DNA from: Epinephelus fuscoguttatus
Taxonomy: Eukaryota > Chordata > Actinopteri > Perciformes > Serranidae
Assembly (NCBI RefSeq): GCF_011397635.1
Contig: NC_064756.1
Coordinates: forward strand, 34,400,996-34,464,995
Direction of reading: 5' to 3'
DNA: 64,000 nucleotides
Shown here: one piece after another, positions 39,459-53,200 of the stretch
How positions within the stretch are numbered: the first letter of the stretch is position 1
Layout: every line of letters begins with the position of its first letter
The notes under the pieces: generated by a model
What the model was told of the DNA's origin: nothing
Databases searched by the model: none
What the model saw: the letters and a program-made list of their open reading frames with translations, nothing else
Position numbers and translations under genes: made by a program

Positions 39459-42400
39459 CTATGCATCAGAGCCCTTCTGCCTGCGTTTGGAGGGTGGGAT
39501 CAGACGTGTGGGAAGCTCAGGGGGCAGACCATGGCCCTCCAACTTGACCTCAATCAGGTGGCTGGCCAGGGCAAATTCTTCGTCATCCAGCATGCCATCA
39601 TGGTCCAGATCTGACAGCTTCCAGATGCGGCCCAGCACCGAGTTGGGCAGGCGGGAGCTCACCATCCAGTCCTTAGCCTTGTTGCCACTCAGTTTTCCCT
39701 CGTTGGGAGCGAGGTTGTAGAAGATCTCATCATATTTGGGCTTATCTTTGGTTACCACCCAATCTTCCTCCTCCTCACATCCCTCTCCGTTCTCCTCGCC
39801 GAAGGGGTCACCCTCGCCGAACGGTCCGGCACGGGTCCCAAGGAAGGCTCCACCCTGCACACCTGGCTGCTCACCTGCTTCTAGCTCCTCCTGTCGCAGG
39901 AGGGGCATCAGTTTGGCAATGTCACCGGAGAGCAACTCATCCAAGGCTGCCATCAGGTTAGGCTTCAAGGTTTTGAACTTGGTGAAATCATGAACCATCA
40001 GTTGCTCCTTTAAAAAAAGGGAAAGATACAAATGTGTCAGCTGGTAGATTTCAAATTAAATTTAAATGTAACTTAACAGTTAATAGTTAAAGACAAGTAT
40101 TTACATAATTTCCTCTGAGATGTACACAGCAGTGATATAAAACAGACTAACCTGCATCTTAGTACAATCTGGGAAGTCTCCAGCAGAAATATTGTGCTGC
40201 AGCTGGATTTTTGAGAAAATCACTGGCAGCTGGTAGATCAAATTCTTCTTTTTATTGTCCTTCCTGAAGACAGAGGGCATCTCCTGCTTCAGATAGCTGA
40301 TGATGTGGGCATGGACCTTTGATTAAGAAAAGCATAGCACAAGATTTTAACACAAACAACATAATTACAGTGCAGTAATGTCAAGCTGCCAAAAACCATT
40401 TAATGAACATGTGTTGACATGCCAATAAAACCTACCCTGACCAGACGTGCCCTCTTCACCAGGTCATTGAGCTTGCGTAAAGCTGCATTACGAGGGAGGT
40501 TTTGAATGTCAGTGAACAAATCCTCCTCCTCCAGCTCAAACAGCTTCCGGTTGTCTGTAACCATCAGTGGCTCTGACCAGAAGGAGCCAATGTAGACGCG
40601 TAGAACCTCCGGGGTGCCAAACACCTTCCCCAGAGACCACATGAGTGCACCATACACTCTCATCAGCTGCTGGGTGCCCACCATGTCGGCCTTGTTGAGT
40701 ACCACACGCAGCTTGTCCTCGTTGCCTTTCAGGGCACCGATGGCCTCAGAGAACTCGTCTGATATCTCCAGTTTATGGGCATCGAACAGGAGGATGATGC
40801 GATCCACACGCTCCGCAAACCAGCGCAGCACAGCTGGGAAGTCATAGCCTGTTTGAATAGATAAAAATTAAATAACTAAGATATTCAGAAAACTAGAAAA
40901 CATGCACAAAACAAAAACAAAAGGGGGCAGGAGAGGGAAGAGGGTCGACACAGACACAAACCCTTCTTATCTGTATCTGTCCAACCCAGCTGTACATTCA
41001 GGCTTCACCATATGCCAGCTACTACATTGTAAAAAAATATTTAACTTTTAACATGAAACATGTCACTACAAGTCTAACAAAACTGATTTTCATATTTTTC
41101 AGTGATCATACTAAAAGAGTCGGTTCACCACAATTACAAAGAGCATATTTTCTCACTTACCTCCTGTGGTATAGCCATAAAGATCATTTGGTTTTAATCC
41201 TCCCAAGTTTTAAGATATCCATCTCTGAATTGTCTTCCACTGGATTTCTGTTTGTGATGCTCACACAACAGCATCTTCTTTACAAAAATGATGTCCCAGT
41301 TACTGTGGATGGTCCACAAACTACACTATTCTGAACAAAGTAATAGTTTGGATTATCCGGAGAAATTGGAGCTTTCTTTCTGTAGAGACATGTTGATGCT
41401 GAATTCCTAATTTTGCAGTGCTGTGAATGCCACAAACAACATTCCATTCACTTCTATTGTATTGGGAGGGTGTGGAGGCACAAATCTCACAGATGAATAT
41501 TTCAAAACCTCCGTAGATAAAACTAAAACCATGTGCAAGATTCTACCAGTGGTGAGTGAGGAAACATGTTTTTCACAATTTGGATGCACTGACCCTTTAA
41601 ACGTGTTAGTTGATCATGCATGTTGACTTGAGTAATAATGAGTTACTTAAAGCATGGATGAATGGAAAATGGAAAAAAAACTACTATGAGATGATGATGA
41701 TAGTTATTTCTCAATTGTACATACCTCCAGATGTGCTGACAGAATTTTTATTTGTACTATCTCTGTTCCTGATTATGATTTTATGGCTGCTTGGTTTACT
41801 GCTAAGATGTTTTCTGGCCTTGCTGCCAAGTGTTATTGTGACAGAATAAACTGGTCCCATGGGTTAGCCAGGCGTGCCAAGGAGATGAGTTTATGAGCCG
41901 ATGATCAGGGATGTGTGTCTCTGCAGGCCCCCCCTATTCCCTCTCCTCACCTTTGTCACCTCTCTCACCTCGGCTCACTCTCTGCTTAGCACCAGACAGG
42001 ATCCCCGGCGTGTCAATAATGCTGATACTCTCCAGGACCTGGTTGGGCATTTGGGCACACTGAAACCTGATATCAACACACAGGAGAAACGTCACATAAA
42101 CGGCGACAAAATGGAGTTCAGAGAGGCCAGTTTTGTTTGAAAACAGTGCAGAAGGAAATTAAAAAAAATCATGTGAAAAATGGTTAACTCTTATCAAAGA
42201 AGCCAATGTGATCCAAGGAGCAGATTGGAAGCTGCCCTCTCCACATAGTCCACCCCTCCCACTGTAGGCCATTGTGTTTAAGCAGCCCTCTCATTGCTGT
42301 GGGCTTCCTGAAGGAAAATGACCACCACTGCCAGAATCACAACAATAAGGCCCGCTAACGATGTGTGGCTTAAAACAACAACACCACTTCCTGCGGCTTA

Positions 42401-43597
42401 TGAGCTTAACGAGCCCACCGGTCCCAGATCAGGAAGTCAAAGCAAAAGGGGAGACGCAAATACATCAACAAACACACCCTGCAGAGGGAGAGAGAGAGAC
42501 TCTGGAAAACTGGCATCAGAAATTCAACTTTAGAGCCCCATCAATAGTAGGACTGCATGTTTACTTCTAGCCTCCATGTTTTCTAACAGCTTACAGCACC
42601 TGATTGTTAAACATGTGATCTTTTTCTTGGTTTACATCACTGGAAAAACATACCCAGAAATCTGGCAGCCCAGACAGTAAACAAAGTGGCAGAAAGAACT
42701 TCAATGTTGAGCTTTCTCTCACAGGTTCCCTGAGCCTCACAAAGTCTGTGACTTCATTTATTTGTCTTAGCCCTGCAAGGCTATGGAGCCCTCTGACCTC
42801 GTCTTTGAACTTGCGTACATTGCAGTTCCTGTCAAAGTACATCAGCTTTCATCGCTCTCTCGAGTGATATCGCTTCCTTTCTCCATTTTTCCACAAATAA
42901 AGCCAGTGCCTCCCTGCTCTGAAATTTGGCACAAGGACTTGAAATTCCAAAGAGCTAAAAACTTTGTTATCTCTCCTTCCCTGTTTTTCCTTCTTGGGTT
43001 CTCTCACATATTCTGTCCATTTCATGCTGGAATCTATCTGGCTCCCTCAGTGGAATCATTACACAACCCACTGTGAATAAAACCCCTGCTCTCACCTGTT
43101 GAGAAAGGTGTTTCCAAAAGGGTTGAGTTTGCGGAAAGGCTTGTTGGGGTCTACGATAAGGGCGTTCCCAGGGATGACTCCCTCCACCTCCCCATGCATG
43201 ATGGCAGTGAAGCAGTCAGTAGTGGGTTCAGGTCCCACTCTGCTCCCAGGAATATCCTGCTCCAGTAGATACCTGTTAATCACACATATAGCTTGTGAGT
43301 TTTTCTGCATTGGTTTCTAAATAACCACAAAATCTAACAGTGAACAAATGTTTGATGCAGAGCTGTAATGTCTTACTTGATAAATGTTGTCTTTCCAGTG
43401 GAGTACTGTCCCACCACCAGCACCATAGGCTTGTTATCAAAGTCTGCATCTTCCAGACTTTGAGAGTGGAAGTCATGGAAACCGTAGTACTCCTCCAGAG
43501 GCAGCAGCTTCTTACGATACAAGGACTTGAGCCCCTCTGTCACAGTGCGGATCACCTCGGGCGTCTTCTTCACATTTTTTCTCCCCCAGCGTGACAT
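39459..43597 (-). CDS. EHD2: EHD2, EH-domain dynamin-like ATPase of caveolae
   Basis: EHD2 binds ATP, oligomerises on membranes and stabilises caveolar necks. Six coding exons: 43597-43377, 43272-43096, 42066-41969, 40848-40436, 40316-40152 and 40007-39459, all GT-AG with matching phases, giving 540 residues (human about 543). The G domain has the P-loop [10 protein letters not shown] (about 63-72), PTTD, DTPG and NKAD (217-220). The [15 protein letters not shown] loop carries the NPF of the family. The C-terminal EH domain (about 449-535) has an EF-hand loop [12 protein letters not shown] (491-502) and ends [18 protein letters not shown] motifs precede the EH domain. The start [11 protein letters not shown] differs from the usual MFSW; an in-frame ATG nine bases upstream (43606) is the alternative. 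Confidence 0.95.
41114..41600. repeat. MITE-like element in EHD2 intron 3
   Basis: The left end, 'aaagagtcggttcaccacaa', is mirrored by the right end, 'ttggatgcactgacccttt'. It also contains the 'atattttctcacttacctcc' and 'ccattcacttctattgtatt' blocks that I recognise from a widespread percomorph inverted-repeat element. No coding frame. Confidence 0.6.
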
Positions 43598-46271
43598 GTT
43601 GATCAACTAACAAGATAATAGGGAGCTTCTCACAAAAATCAACGTTGGAGTGTGTCTGTCGTTTAGAGCTGTATTTCCTGTGGCTGAACCTTGGAAAACC
43701 TTCAGGTGTTTCCTGTATTTATCTGAACACTGCTCACTTGTCCTTGAAAACTCCCCTGCATACGCCAAGAGGAATGATAGGGCTGATGTTTTGTTTGAAG
43801 TCTGGCTCTTCCCCTTTGACAGTAGTCACCACACTGATAACTTATAGCCCCTGTAACGTGGACATAAAAGGAGACGAATAAAAGTTAATCCAGAAGGAGA
43901 AAAGATAATGTGGATGTCAAAAAATTTCGCAGTGTTCTTGCACCTGGTGATCAAAGTCTGCCACAACCTAGAGTAAGGATGTGGAATCTGGAGTAAGCCT
44001 CAGCCCAACATGACTCTGCCAAGCATTGTCAGTGCATGCCTGGAAAAAGTTGGTGTTCGTGCTGGAAACCTTGCAAACCCAGCCCTGTGATAGCATTTGT
44101 ACAGGCGCAGCTAATTTTATTACAGTGAAATGAGTAAGACATTCCTTTTATTCTCTGCGGTTCTTCTCAGTGGAACATGAACGCATTGCTTGATTGTTCA
44201 TTTAAGGAAAAAATCTCAGAGAGAGTAGTCTATACATGGAGAAACATATTTAACCCTTGAGTGATGATCCTTTTCTTCTCATAGTCTATATACACAGAAA
44301 CACTGGATTAGGAATTGAAGGCACAACTCATTATTAGAAGCAGACTGACATAAAGGTACAAAGGTAAGACACGTGTCAGCAGACGTTCACTCATCTGTGG
44401 AGAGTTTCTCTCTTGCAAATCCCATTTGAACTAGGATGAAAAGAAATATGCCCAGAGGAGAATAGGCAACACAGTTCTGACATGTCACAAGACCAGTGTG
44501 GAAAGAATTCTTGTCAAAATGGCGAGCCCTGAGATCTGCAGGAAAGACATTAAACGTGATTTGACCGCCATTACATACAAAAGCGCTGTGCCAGCCGAGC
44601 TGTATGAGAAAAAAAAATCGCTTTACAGACTTCCAGTGAGAATGAAAGGTTTGGTTAAGGCTCTGGGATCAATTTTGTAAGTTAAGGAATGGTGGAAAAT
44701 GCCTTGTGGGTTTGTACACCACAATTGCAACACAGTTTTGAACTTAGAACAAGAAATGTAACATGCAGGAGCAAAGCTTATCAGTAACACATCCAAATGA
44801 AGAAAATGGGAAAAGCTGTTGAGAGTTAGAAAGTTTTCTATTTCATTAATTCTGCAGTTTAGTTGTGATATTTGCACTCAAATACCATATCATACTGCAT
44901 CACAATCTGTATGTTTAAGTAAAAGTTCAAACACAAGCTCATTAGACCCATATTCAAAGTTTAAAAAGGAGTATTTACCAAGCTTTTATGAAGAAAAGCA
45001 CAGACTTCTTCAAGCGCCTTGATCTCTGCCTCTCTCTTTCTGCAGTCTTGCCCTCCGGAGTTTGGAAAATATTTTGACTTGAGGAGACAAAAACAGTCTC
45101 TTGGAGGAGCTGCTGCTACATGTATGGGTGTACCTCTGACAGCAAATAGGAACCCTTGGTGGAGCGTCAGCGCAGCTAGATTACAGAGGATCGTTCTTCT
45201 CCAGATTCTAATGTATTTCAGATGAGCTCCAGTTCTGGCAAGTTTCCTTACTCTGCTTACTGAAAGAGCACAAGGCAAACAGTAAGACACACAGGCGCAC
45301 CACACTGAGGCAAATTTTTCTCTCCCCTTGCTTGGTTCTCCAAGTTTAATGCACCTCCTCTTCCAGAGATGCCTGGCAACACTGTGGGTAGCACTAACAC
45401 TCTGCTTAGGGCAGGGATGAGCAGCACTGTGGTCAGAGGGTGTGGACCTGGGGGCGGGGGGTTGTGAATAAATAATTTGGGTGGATTCTTTTTTTTTCTT
45501 GCTTAAACATGACATAACCTCAGTGTCCTCATGCACAGTTTGAACGACAAACGCAACCTCTGCTGCATCCCTCTAGCTGTGGGCTCCAACTCTTCCGTGT
45601 TTTTTCTTTTGTTATTTCTACTCAATCTACTGTAACATGGTGTATGTTTAAAGATGTGACAGCTTTTTTCTCTCATCAGTCTAACCTCTTTTGCTCCTCC
45701 CAAACTCTATGAACTCTTCAGGCGATGAAGCCCACAAACCAACTCTACTTTTCCACTTCCATGCACCGCCTGCTGGCTGTCTGATAGAAAACACACCCCA
45801 CCACCACCATTATCACCATCTCTATCATACAGTACTCCTCAGTCATCATTAGTCATCAAAAGGAATGTACCCTGAAGCTGGACAAACAACTAGAGAACCT
45901 GCAATGTTTCATAAAAGAAGCAAGGTTTAATTTACAGTTTTACTAAATGTACATTTCTTTTTAAAAAGTGTCATTATACACAATAAATACAATACAAAAT
46001 TAATCTGTAATACTATACTTCAAATTCTCTTACGGTCTTTTTGTACATTACTATTGTTCCTTTTTTTTCCATTTCAATGCTTGTGCTGTGTTTGTGTTTG
46101 AATTGTCCACCAGGCTTAAAAGAAACAAAAAAAAAACAGACAGGAGGCAGGGATACAGTGGCAGAAAGATGAAACAAACTGACTGAGAACACAGTAAATC
46201 AACAGATAAAACTGGCCTGCCCCCTGCTGACTGAAATGCATAAAGTCCTAACCATCAGCAACAAGGGGGGC

Positions 46272-46273
<2 letters not shown>
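43598..46273. other. Region between EHD2 and BICRA
   Basis: Holds EHD2 upstream sequence and, at its right, BICRA downstream sequence. EHD2 may have noncoding 5' exons here, but I cannot place any. A short plus-strand frame at 44519-44680 was considered and not accepted as a gene. No named repeat was recognised. Confidence 0.4.

Positions 46274-46312
<39 letters not shown>
46274..46312. repeat. (GT)n microsatellite
   Basis: About 19 uninterrupted GT units. Confidence 0.97.
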
Positions 46313-46313
<1 letters not shown>

Positions 46314-47296
46314 AGGTGTGGTCTAAAAACAAGAACCTGGAAAATCATCTGACATTAGAAGCAGAAAAGAATTGAATTTCCTTACATTTCATTTACATCT
46401 TGACAGTACAGTACTACAGTACCCAAGAGAAGTCAAAAGGAAAACAACTTCACGACTTTTCAAACTGATTTTCTAAACATGATTTACTCTAAAATGCATG
46501 CAATATAAAATGCAGGCATAATGGAGGTTGAGGCCGATTGATTTTTCCAGACAAAGTTGCCTTGTGAGCAGTGTAACTGAACCTTCAGGTCTTAGTGAAT
46601 TTATTCTTGATAAAGAGGTGGACTGTAACAATTTAGCATGTGCTGTTTGCATCTGTAGGACAGCATTATCTTTGTGATAAGACAATCAAAGTTTGTTGAT
46701 AACAACTATATATTTTTGTTTTGCAGGATGAACTTAGAACTTAGCTTTAATTCTGTTTTGTCTCTCAGCTGCAGGTAGCCAAGTTAAAAAAAAAAAGTTG
46801 TTGACTTCTTAACTATTTAAATTAGCTGTCTAATGTTCATTGAGACACCGTTTAAACCAGGAGATGAACCGCTGTGGATACGAGACTGGTGCTCAGGCAA
46901 CATGAAAGGAATGTATGAATATGAAAGAAAAGATAAAAAAGAAAAGATATAAGAAAAGTGGAACAGGAGGAAAGAAATACAGAAAAAAATCCTCTGACAA
47001 TTTCATCTTGTAACTCAAGCTTGGCTGAGAGAACACATACAAAATGCCAGGCATCTTCAAGTCTGCAATTCACAAAGACAGTTTCACCTTTGACCACACT
47101 CATTCACTTATTCCACCACAGGTCTACCTCAGGCTGTAAATGACAAAGAAATGTCTGGACAATTCAAATGGACAAACAAAGCCAACACAGCTTAGCAGAG
47201 AAGTACAGTGATACTGTTTTCACAGTGTCCCTTTCCCTGCCTCCAAATCTGTCTCTTAGTTTCCCCTTGTCAGTCTGGCCTGGGGCTGAGGGGCTG
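46313..47296 (-). other. Probable BICRA 3' UTR
   Basis: Lies directly after the BICRA stop on the minus strand; AT-rich, non-coding. Plus-strand TTTATT at about 46598 would be an AATAAA signal in the transcript. Confidence 0.45.
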
Positions 47297-50200
47297 TTAT
47301 CTGCTTTGAGTCTGGGGCACCAGGCTGCCATTGTGGCCTCGGCCACCGACCTGAGGGTGCTGGGCCAAGGAGGATGAGGAAGCAGAGGAGGAGGGTGGAA
47401 CAGAGGATCTGTGGGATGAGGCTGCCGAGCCCCCTGGGCGCTGGCTTTGGTGTTGGTGGGACCTGCTGTTGCCGCCTTTAATGTGGTGCCCACGGGCAGA
47501 GGGCTCCTGTTGCAGGTTTAGGATGCTGTCAATGGCACACTGTAGGTGCTCATTTAGAGAGTCATCCGGAGGGCTGCCGCTGGAGAAGCTGGCATTATCC
47601 ATGTCGGGGGAGTCCGACTTGCAGCGTTTGGCAGGAAGCAAAGAGTCTCGTGTGAAGGATGACTCCGGAGAGGGAGGCCCAGGGGCATGCTGGTCCATCC
47701 TGAATGTCCCACCAGCCCTATGTCTGTTTTTCCCACTTGCCCTCTTGTATTTACTTACATCTGTCTCTTGGTCTGTGTGCTCCTCCCCTTTCTCCTTTGC
47801 CCCTTGCGTGGTTTTGATACCACGGTTAAACACCTCGTCCATTCCATCCAGCCCCTGCATTGCACTCCCTAAACGGCCCGTTTCTTGGCTTGACTCTGTG
47901 TGAGTGTGCGAAGCCTCCCTGCCTCTTTTCTCCACCTTCATACTGCCTATAACTGTCCGCTCTGAGGGAGGAGATGAGGCCTCATGCCTGGGGGGTGACG
48001 GTGTGGGTCTGGGGTAGGACAAACTCTCGTCTCCTCCCCCTGGGACACCAGGTCTGACCCGTGGACTAACATTTTCTCGGTAGGTTTTTCGAAGGGGGAG
48101 ACGACATGTTGTCTGTGAGGGAGTGGCAGTGGAGGCAGAATTGTGTTTGACCCCACCCACTTCGTGATGATCCAATGTCCCGTTCATTTGAGTAGAGGAG
48201 GAAGAGGAGGTGGATAACGACCATGTATGAGAGGAAGAGGTAGAGGAAGATGGGACTGCATTAGGAGGAACATTACCTCTCAGTGGCGGGTTACACTGAG
48301 TGGTTGCTGTGGTGACAGATGAGGCAGAAGAAGCAGTGCATACAGGGGACTGAGTTCTGATGACTGTAGTAGGAGGAGCTGATAAAGAGTGAGCCTTTGG
48401 GTGCGGTACAGCAGCTTCGAACTGAGGCTGAGTCTGAATCTGGGAAATGGACTGGCTGCTCTGCTGAGGTTGAGGTGTGTGCACTGGGTCTAAGGCAGTG
48501 TTGTGGACCACCTTACTGAACCCTGTTTGATCCTGCTTGATCTTCAGCTTCAAGCCAATTCTCCTGCGAGCCTCGTAGGTCTTGATAGGCGGTTTGCTGG
48601 TTCTCTGTGGGAGTGCATCGTCATCATCAGCCACTTGTGAGTTGAAGGATGAAGAGGAGACAGAGGATGATGGTACTGGAGCCCGACTGAAGGAGGAGCT
48701 CTGGCTGGTGGGTTCAGCCAGCCTGCCTGCTGCAGCTGGAGGTGGAGGACAGCTGCTGGACCAGGACACAGAGGCTCCTCCTCCACCCTGCTTTATTACC
48801 AGTTTGGTAGGAGGGAAGGGAGTGGCAGAGGGGGCGGGAGGAGGTGCTGGAGCTTGAGCAGGAACTGGAGCTGAAGCAGGAGCCGGAGCTGGAGCGGGTG
48901 CAGGAGGTGGGGTTGGGGCAATATTTGAGAGAGGAGCTAGGGCAGGAGCTGCAGGTGCTGGAGCAGATACAGCAGCTGCTACACCTCCACTCACTGATGT
49001 CGTCTCAGCAGCAGTTGATTTCTGTTGGGATGAAACTACACTCTCCAACATGCGCGCGTTTGCCACAAACTCCTCTGCAATGACATAAACAGAATTACAT
49101 CATTAGCATAGTCCTAATTTAGATCAAGAAAACCACAACACCATGTATGGCCATAGACAGTGGTAGGGTACCTGGTCTTTCCTTGGCCAAAATCCTGTCC
49201 TGACTCAACGCAATCTTCTCCTCCTGAATGAACATCCGGTCAATCATCACCATTTCTGCCGAGGGCCCCAGTCTCTGCTCAGGTTCAAACACCAAAAACA
49301 TCAATTCAATATCAATTCAGGACAAAGAAGACAAGAAGGCAGATTGGAATTTGCTGGTTTATAAACTTACTTTTGACTCGGCAAAGAGCAGGTAGCGATA
49401 CTTATCCAGCATGGCCTGGGTCCTTTTCAGCAGATGGCAGGAGACCTTCTCAAATTCATCATCCACTGTGCACAAGAGAACCAAGATGTTCATGAAGATC
49501 ATGAAATCCAGAGAAAAGGTAATTGACTGTGCATTGGTTGCACTAGTGGCTATGGAGTTTGTTACCTTTTTGATAGTCTTGAGAAGAGTTGGCAGTTCCC
49601 TGGTAGAGATGGTAAGGCAGCAGTCTGTGGAGTGTGTCCTCAAAAGAGTGGAAAGGAGCACTGTAGTTTGGGTGAAGCACTGAACCCTGCTGTTTCCTCA
49701 GCTGTTCTAGCATCCTGCAGTGATGTGTGTGTACAGAAAAACCACTTATAAACGTAATATTTTGAGTCAGTTGAAATAAACTATTGAAATGCGTTTGGCA
49801 CAAACCTAGCTTCTTTGCTGGGCTCTGCACTGAAAGGCATCTTCATTGTTGTTGTCTGTGACGTGGAAAAACATATTAAAAACAGATGTTACAACTTAAA
49901 GCTTAAACTGAAATATTCGCGGTTGTTTTTCAGGAGCAGTGGCACTCCTTTACCTGAGTTTGTACTGGAGCTGGGGGCTGTAAAGCAGGCATTTGAGTCA
50001 GACTAGCTCCTAACACCTGTATCTGCATCCCACCTTTCCCGAGGGTCATTCCTCCAACTGAGCTGATCACCCCTGGCTTTGGCTGAACCTGTGGGGGAAA
50101 CCAGGAGGGTAAGAAACTGACAAAATACATGAAAGAACACCTTTGGAGTTCACTGTCGAATGGTAAGGAAAATGTAGAATAGAAGGACCTGACTTTGTGA

Positions 50201-53200
50201 TGTAATTTGTACCTGTGCAGGCTGAGTAAGGCTGGCAGGAGTGACAGTCTGATTCACCATTGCTCCAGCTGGCCCTTGGGCTCCTGAGAATACCTGTAAG
50301 TCACTTGATGCTATAACAAGAAGGAAAAAAATAATTACAAAGGGAAATACATTGAGGTGTTTTAGGGTCCTGCCATTATGCTGTTTTAGAGGTAAATTGT
50401 GTCCAACCTGTAGCAGGAGTTTTGACTAGCACTGATGTCGGCTGCAGCACTGGGGGAAGCTGAGCAGGTGTGCCAGTGCTGGCTGATGATGCAAGCACCA
50501 CTTTATCAACAGGCACATCTTGCTGGGAGCTGAACTGACTGGTGGCTTGAGGCGGAGGCTGAGCCGACTGCTTGGCCTGCAGCAAGATGTTCTGCTGGAC
50601 CTAAAAAATACATCAGGACATTTTTTTTTTGTAAACAAGAAATTCTAGAGGAACAATGAAGGGTGAAAGAGTAGCATGTGAAGTTCATATACTCAAGACT
50701 ATTTACTAGTAAGACCTCTTACTGCATGCAAATTCCACAACAACTTTTCATTATGAGAAGTTTGTGGTGAACTGGGACACTACCTGGTGTAGCTTCTCCA
50801 GGAGCTGTTTCTGCTGAAGTGAGGGCTGGGTGATGGTTGATAGGGTCTGAATTTGCGCTCCTACTAATTGCAGGTGGTGCTGCTGCTCTGCTGTCAGGCC
50901 CTGGATGGGAACCTGGGCTTTAACCACAGCAGTGGCAGAAGTGCTGACAGGAGGAGCAGTAAACTGGTGCTGTGCAGGTGGTACAGGAGGGGGTTTGGGC
51001 GATTGTGACATCGGGGGCATATCTTGTTGATAAGGCGCAGGCTGAGAGGCCGGCCGTGGCTGAGGCTGAAGCTGAACTTGAATGTGTGCCTGCTGGGGCT
51101 GTGTCTGCTGCGGCTGGCCTTGTGGAGCTGGTTGGGGGGATTCTGCCATTTGGTTGTGGACAATAAAGAGCTGAGGGTGAGATGAGGGTGTGCATGAGCG
51201 GGAGGGAGTTTGAGACTGTGGCTGAGGCTGTGAGGGAGGGCGTGACTGCTGTTGATGGTGCGGTGACTGGATCTGCTGGCTCAGAGTGAGAGGAGACGGT
51301 GAAGGCTGGGGGCTGTCTGCCACTGGGGGCGCTGTGGCATGAGTGGTCAAGGCCGGTGAGGGGGACATGCCCTGGATCTTCAGAGACTGCTGATGTCCAC
51401 TGGAGGGTACCTGAAGAAGTTTAAACATAATACTAGTATGTTATTTGATCTTAAAAATGCAAGCAATATCTTAAAACAGGAGGAAATTGGGGAATCACTC
51501 ACAAAAATCACACACACGCTGAAAGTTCTGCATGCACACAGTATATAGTAGATATGATTCTAGTAGATAGTTCAAGATTTGACACTTGATACAAAATAGG
51601 GCTGGGCGATATGGCAAATCTATACAGGATTGTATGTAAAATACTTAAAATGATGTTGTATATAATGACCACTGTTCCACTGTTTTGCAATGCATTGGAC
51701 AAAACTCTTCACACATGTAAAACAAACTAACTTATTTTGTTGGGTTTTATTTATACCTTGCCTGAAAGTGTTTATTTGTACAACAATAAAATGATAACCC
51801 ATGATATTATTACAATCAATCAATCAATATATGGAAATATCGCCCAACCCCAATACAGAATCACAAAACGCAGGCAAAATTGACACTAAACAATACAAAA
51901 GCAAAGTGTTAGACTTTAAAAACTAATAGTTGCTGAAGTTAAGTAGTAGAAGCCCATTGATTTTTTTCTAGCATGTAGGGAGAACTACACATAAAAAGGG
52001 AGCAATGATCATCTGGCGAGGCAAAACGAAAAAAACAGTCGAAAAAAGCAAGAAGTCAATATCTGTGGGCCTGTGATGGAGAAGTAGAAGGTGATCTGAA
52101 GACTTCAGGGACTGGGGTCAGGGAAGCATGAATTATTGTTTTGGGGTCATTACACTGGTCAGACTAGGGGCTACAAGGGGCGGTGGCACTGTAAGCATAT
52201 GACAGTCTAAATGATGAGTGTAGAGTTGAGAGGTGTGGACTGACTTATAAGCCTTGGTCAGTAATGCAGCAGATGAGGTGAGTTGATTGAATTTGACTGA
52301 GCAATGTTAGTAAAAAAGGTGAGCAAGTTGCACTTGGAACCTTAGTAGCTCTCCTATTTAGCATGAGCATGGTTTTTATATTCTGTTACAAAATACATAC
52401 AGTAGAATGAATGAGAAACATACCAAATTAGTGAAACAATTTATGTTAAAAAAAAGGCACTTGATGGCCAGTCTCACATTCTAAAGAGGCTCATATAGCT
52501 AAATATCAAAAAAGCACAGTGGCTGACACACAATACATATGGACAACTGGAATGATCATGCCTTTACATACAACAAAGCGATGTTAGAGACACACAGAAG
52601 CTGCAAGCAAGTATTTTTTTAGCATTGGAATTGCATTAACTGTGAGAGCCATGGAAGCAATGACTAATGCAGAAGAGAAGTACAGAGCAGTGACGGGGAA
52701 AGGTTAGATACCCTAACACTGTGGCGGCAGCAGCAGCAACAAGTGGGTGGGGCTTAACATAAAGGGGCATTTCTACCTGCTTTACCACTGCTGTCATGTG
52801 GGAGGGGCCAGGGGAAGGGCTGTGGCTGTGACCCACCCAAGAGTCAGTTAATTGGCTGTCATGGACAGCGGGGGCCGGAGCAGTGACGCTGTTGCTGCTG
52901 ACGATTACAGACGCTGGTACGCCCACAGAGGGGGTTGACTCATTCTCTGTTTGGTGGTGCTGCTCCTGATAGGAGTACATTTACCATTTCAGGGTGAGGG
53001 AGGGAAGGAGGAAGGGGATTGGAGGGAAGGGGGAGTAAAATAGTAAACCAAAAAGGTCAGACCAAGATATCACTCCGTGCATGTTATTCATTTTTTTCAA
53101 GACAATGTTAACTGTACACAATTAAGCAAACATGCAGAGAGTGGAACACTGACCTGTTGCAGGAACATCTGCAAAGACTCTGGGCTCAGGATCATACTGG

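Noticed and set aside
44519-44680. Short plus-strand frame MASPEICRKDIKRDLTAI... between EHD2 and BICRA
   Set aside because: About 54 codons after an ATGGCG, no homology I recognise, no splice context and a poly-A run inside. Length is within chance for this sequence.
44961-45536. 191-residue minus-strand frame upstream of EHD2
   Set aside because: No recognisable domain, contains a poly-Lys run from a poly-T tract, and does not continue the EHD2 frame. It might include noncoding exon sequence but cannot be supported as protein.
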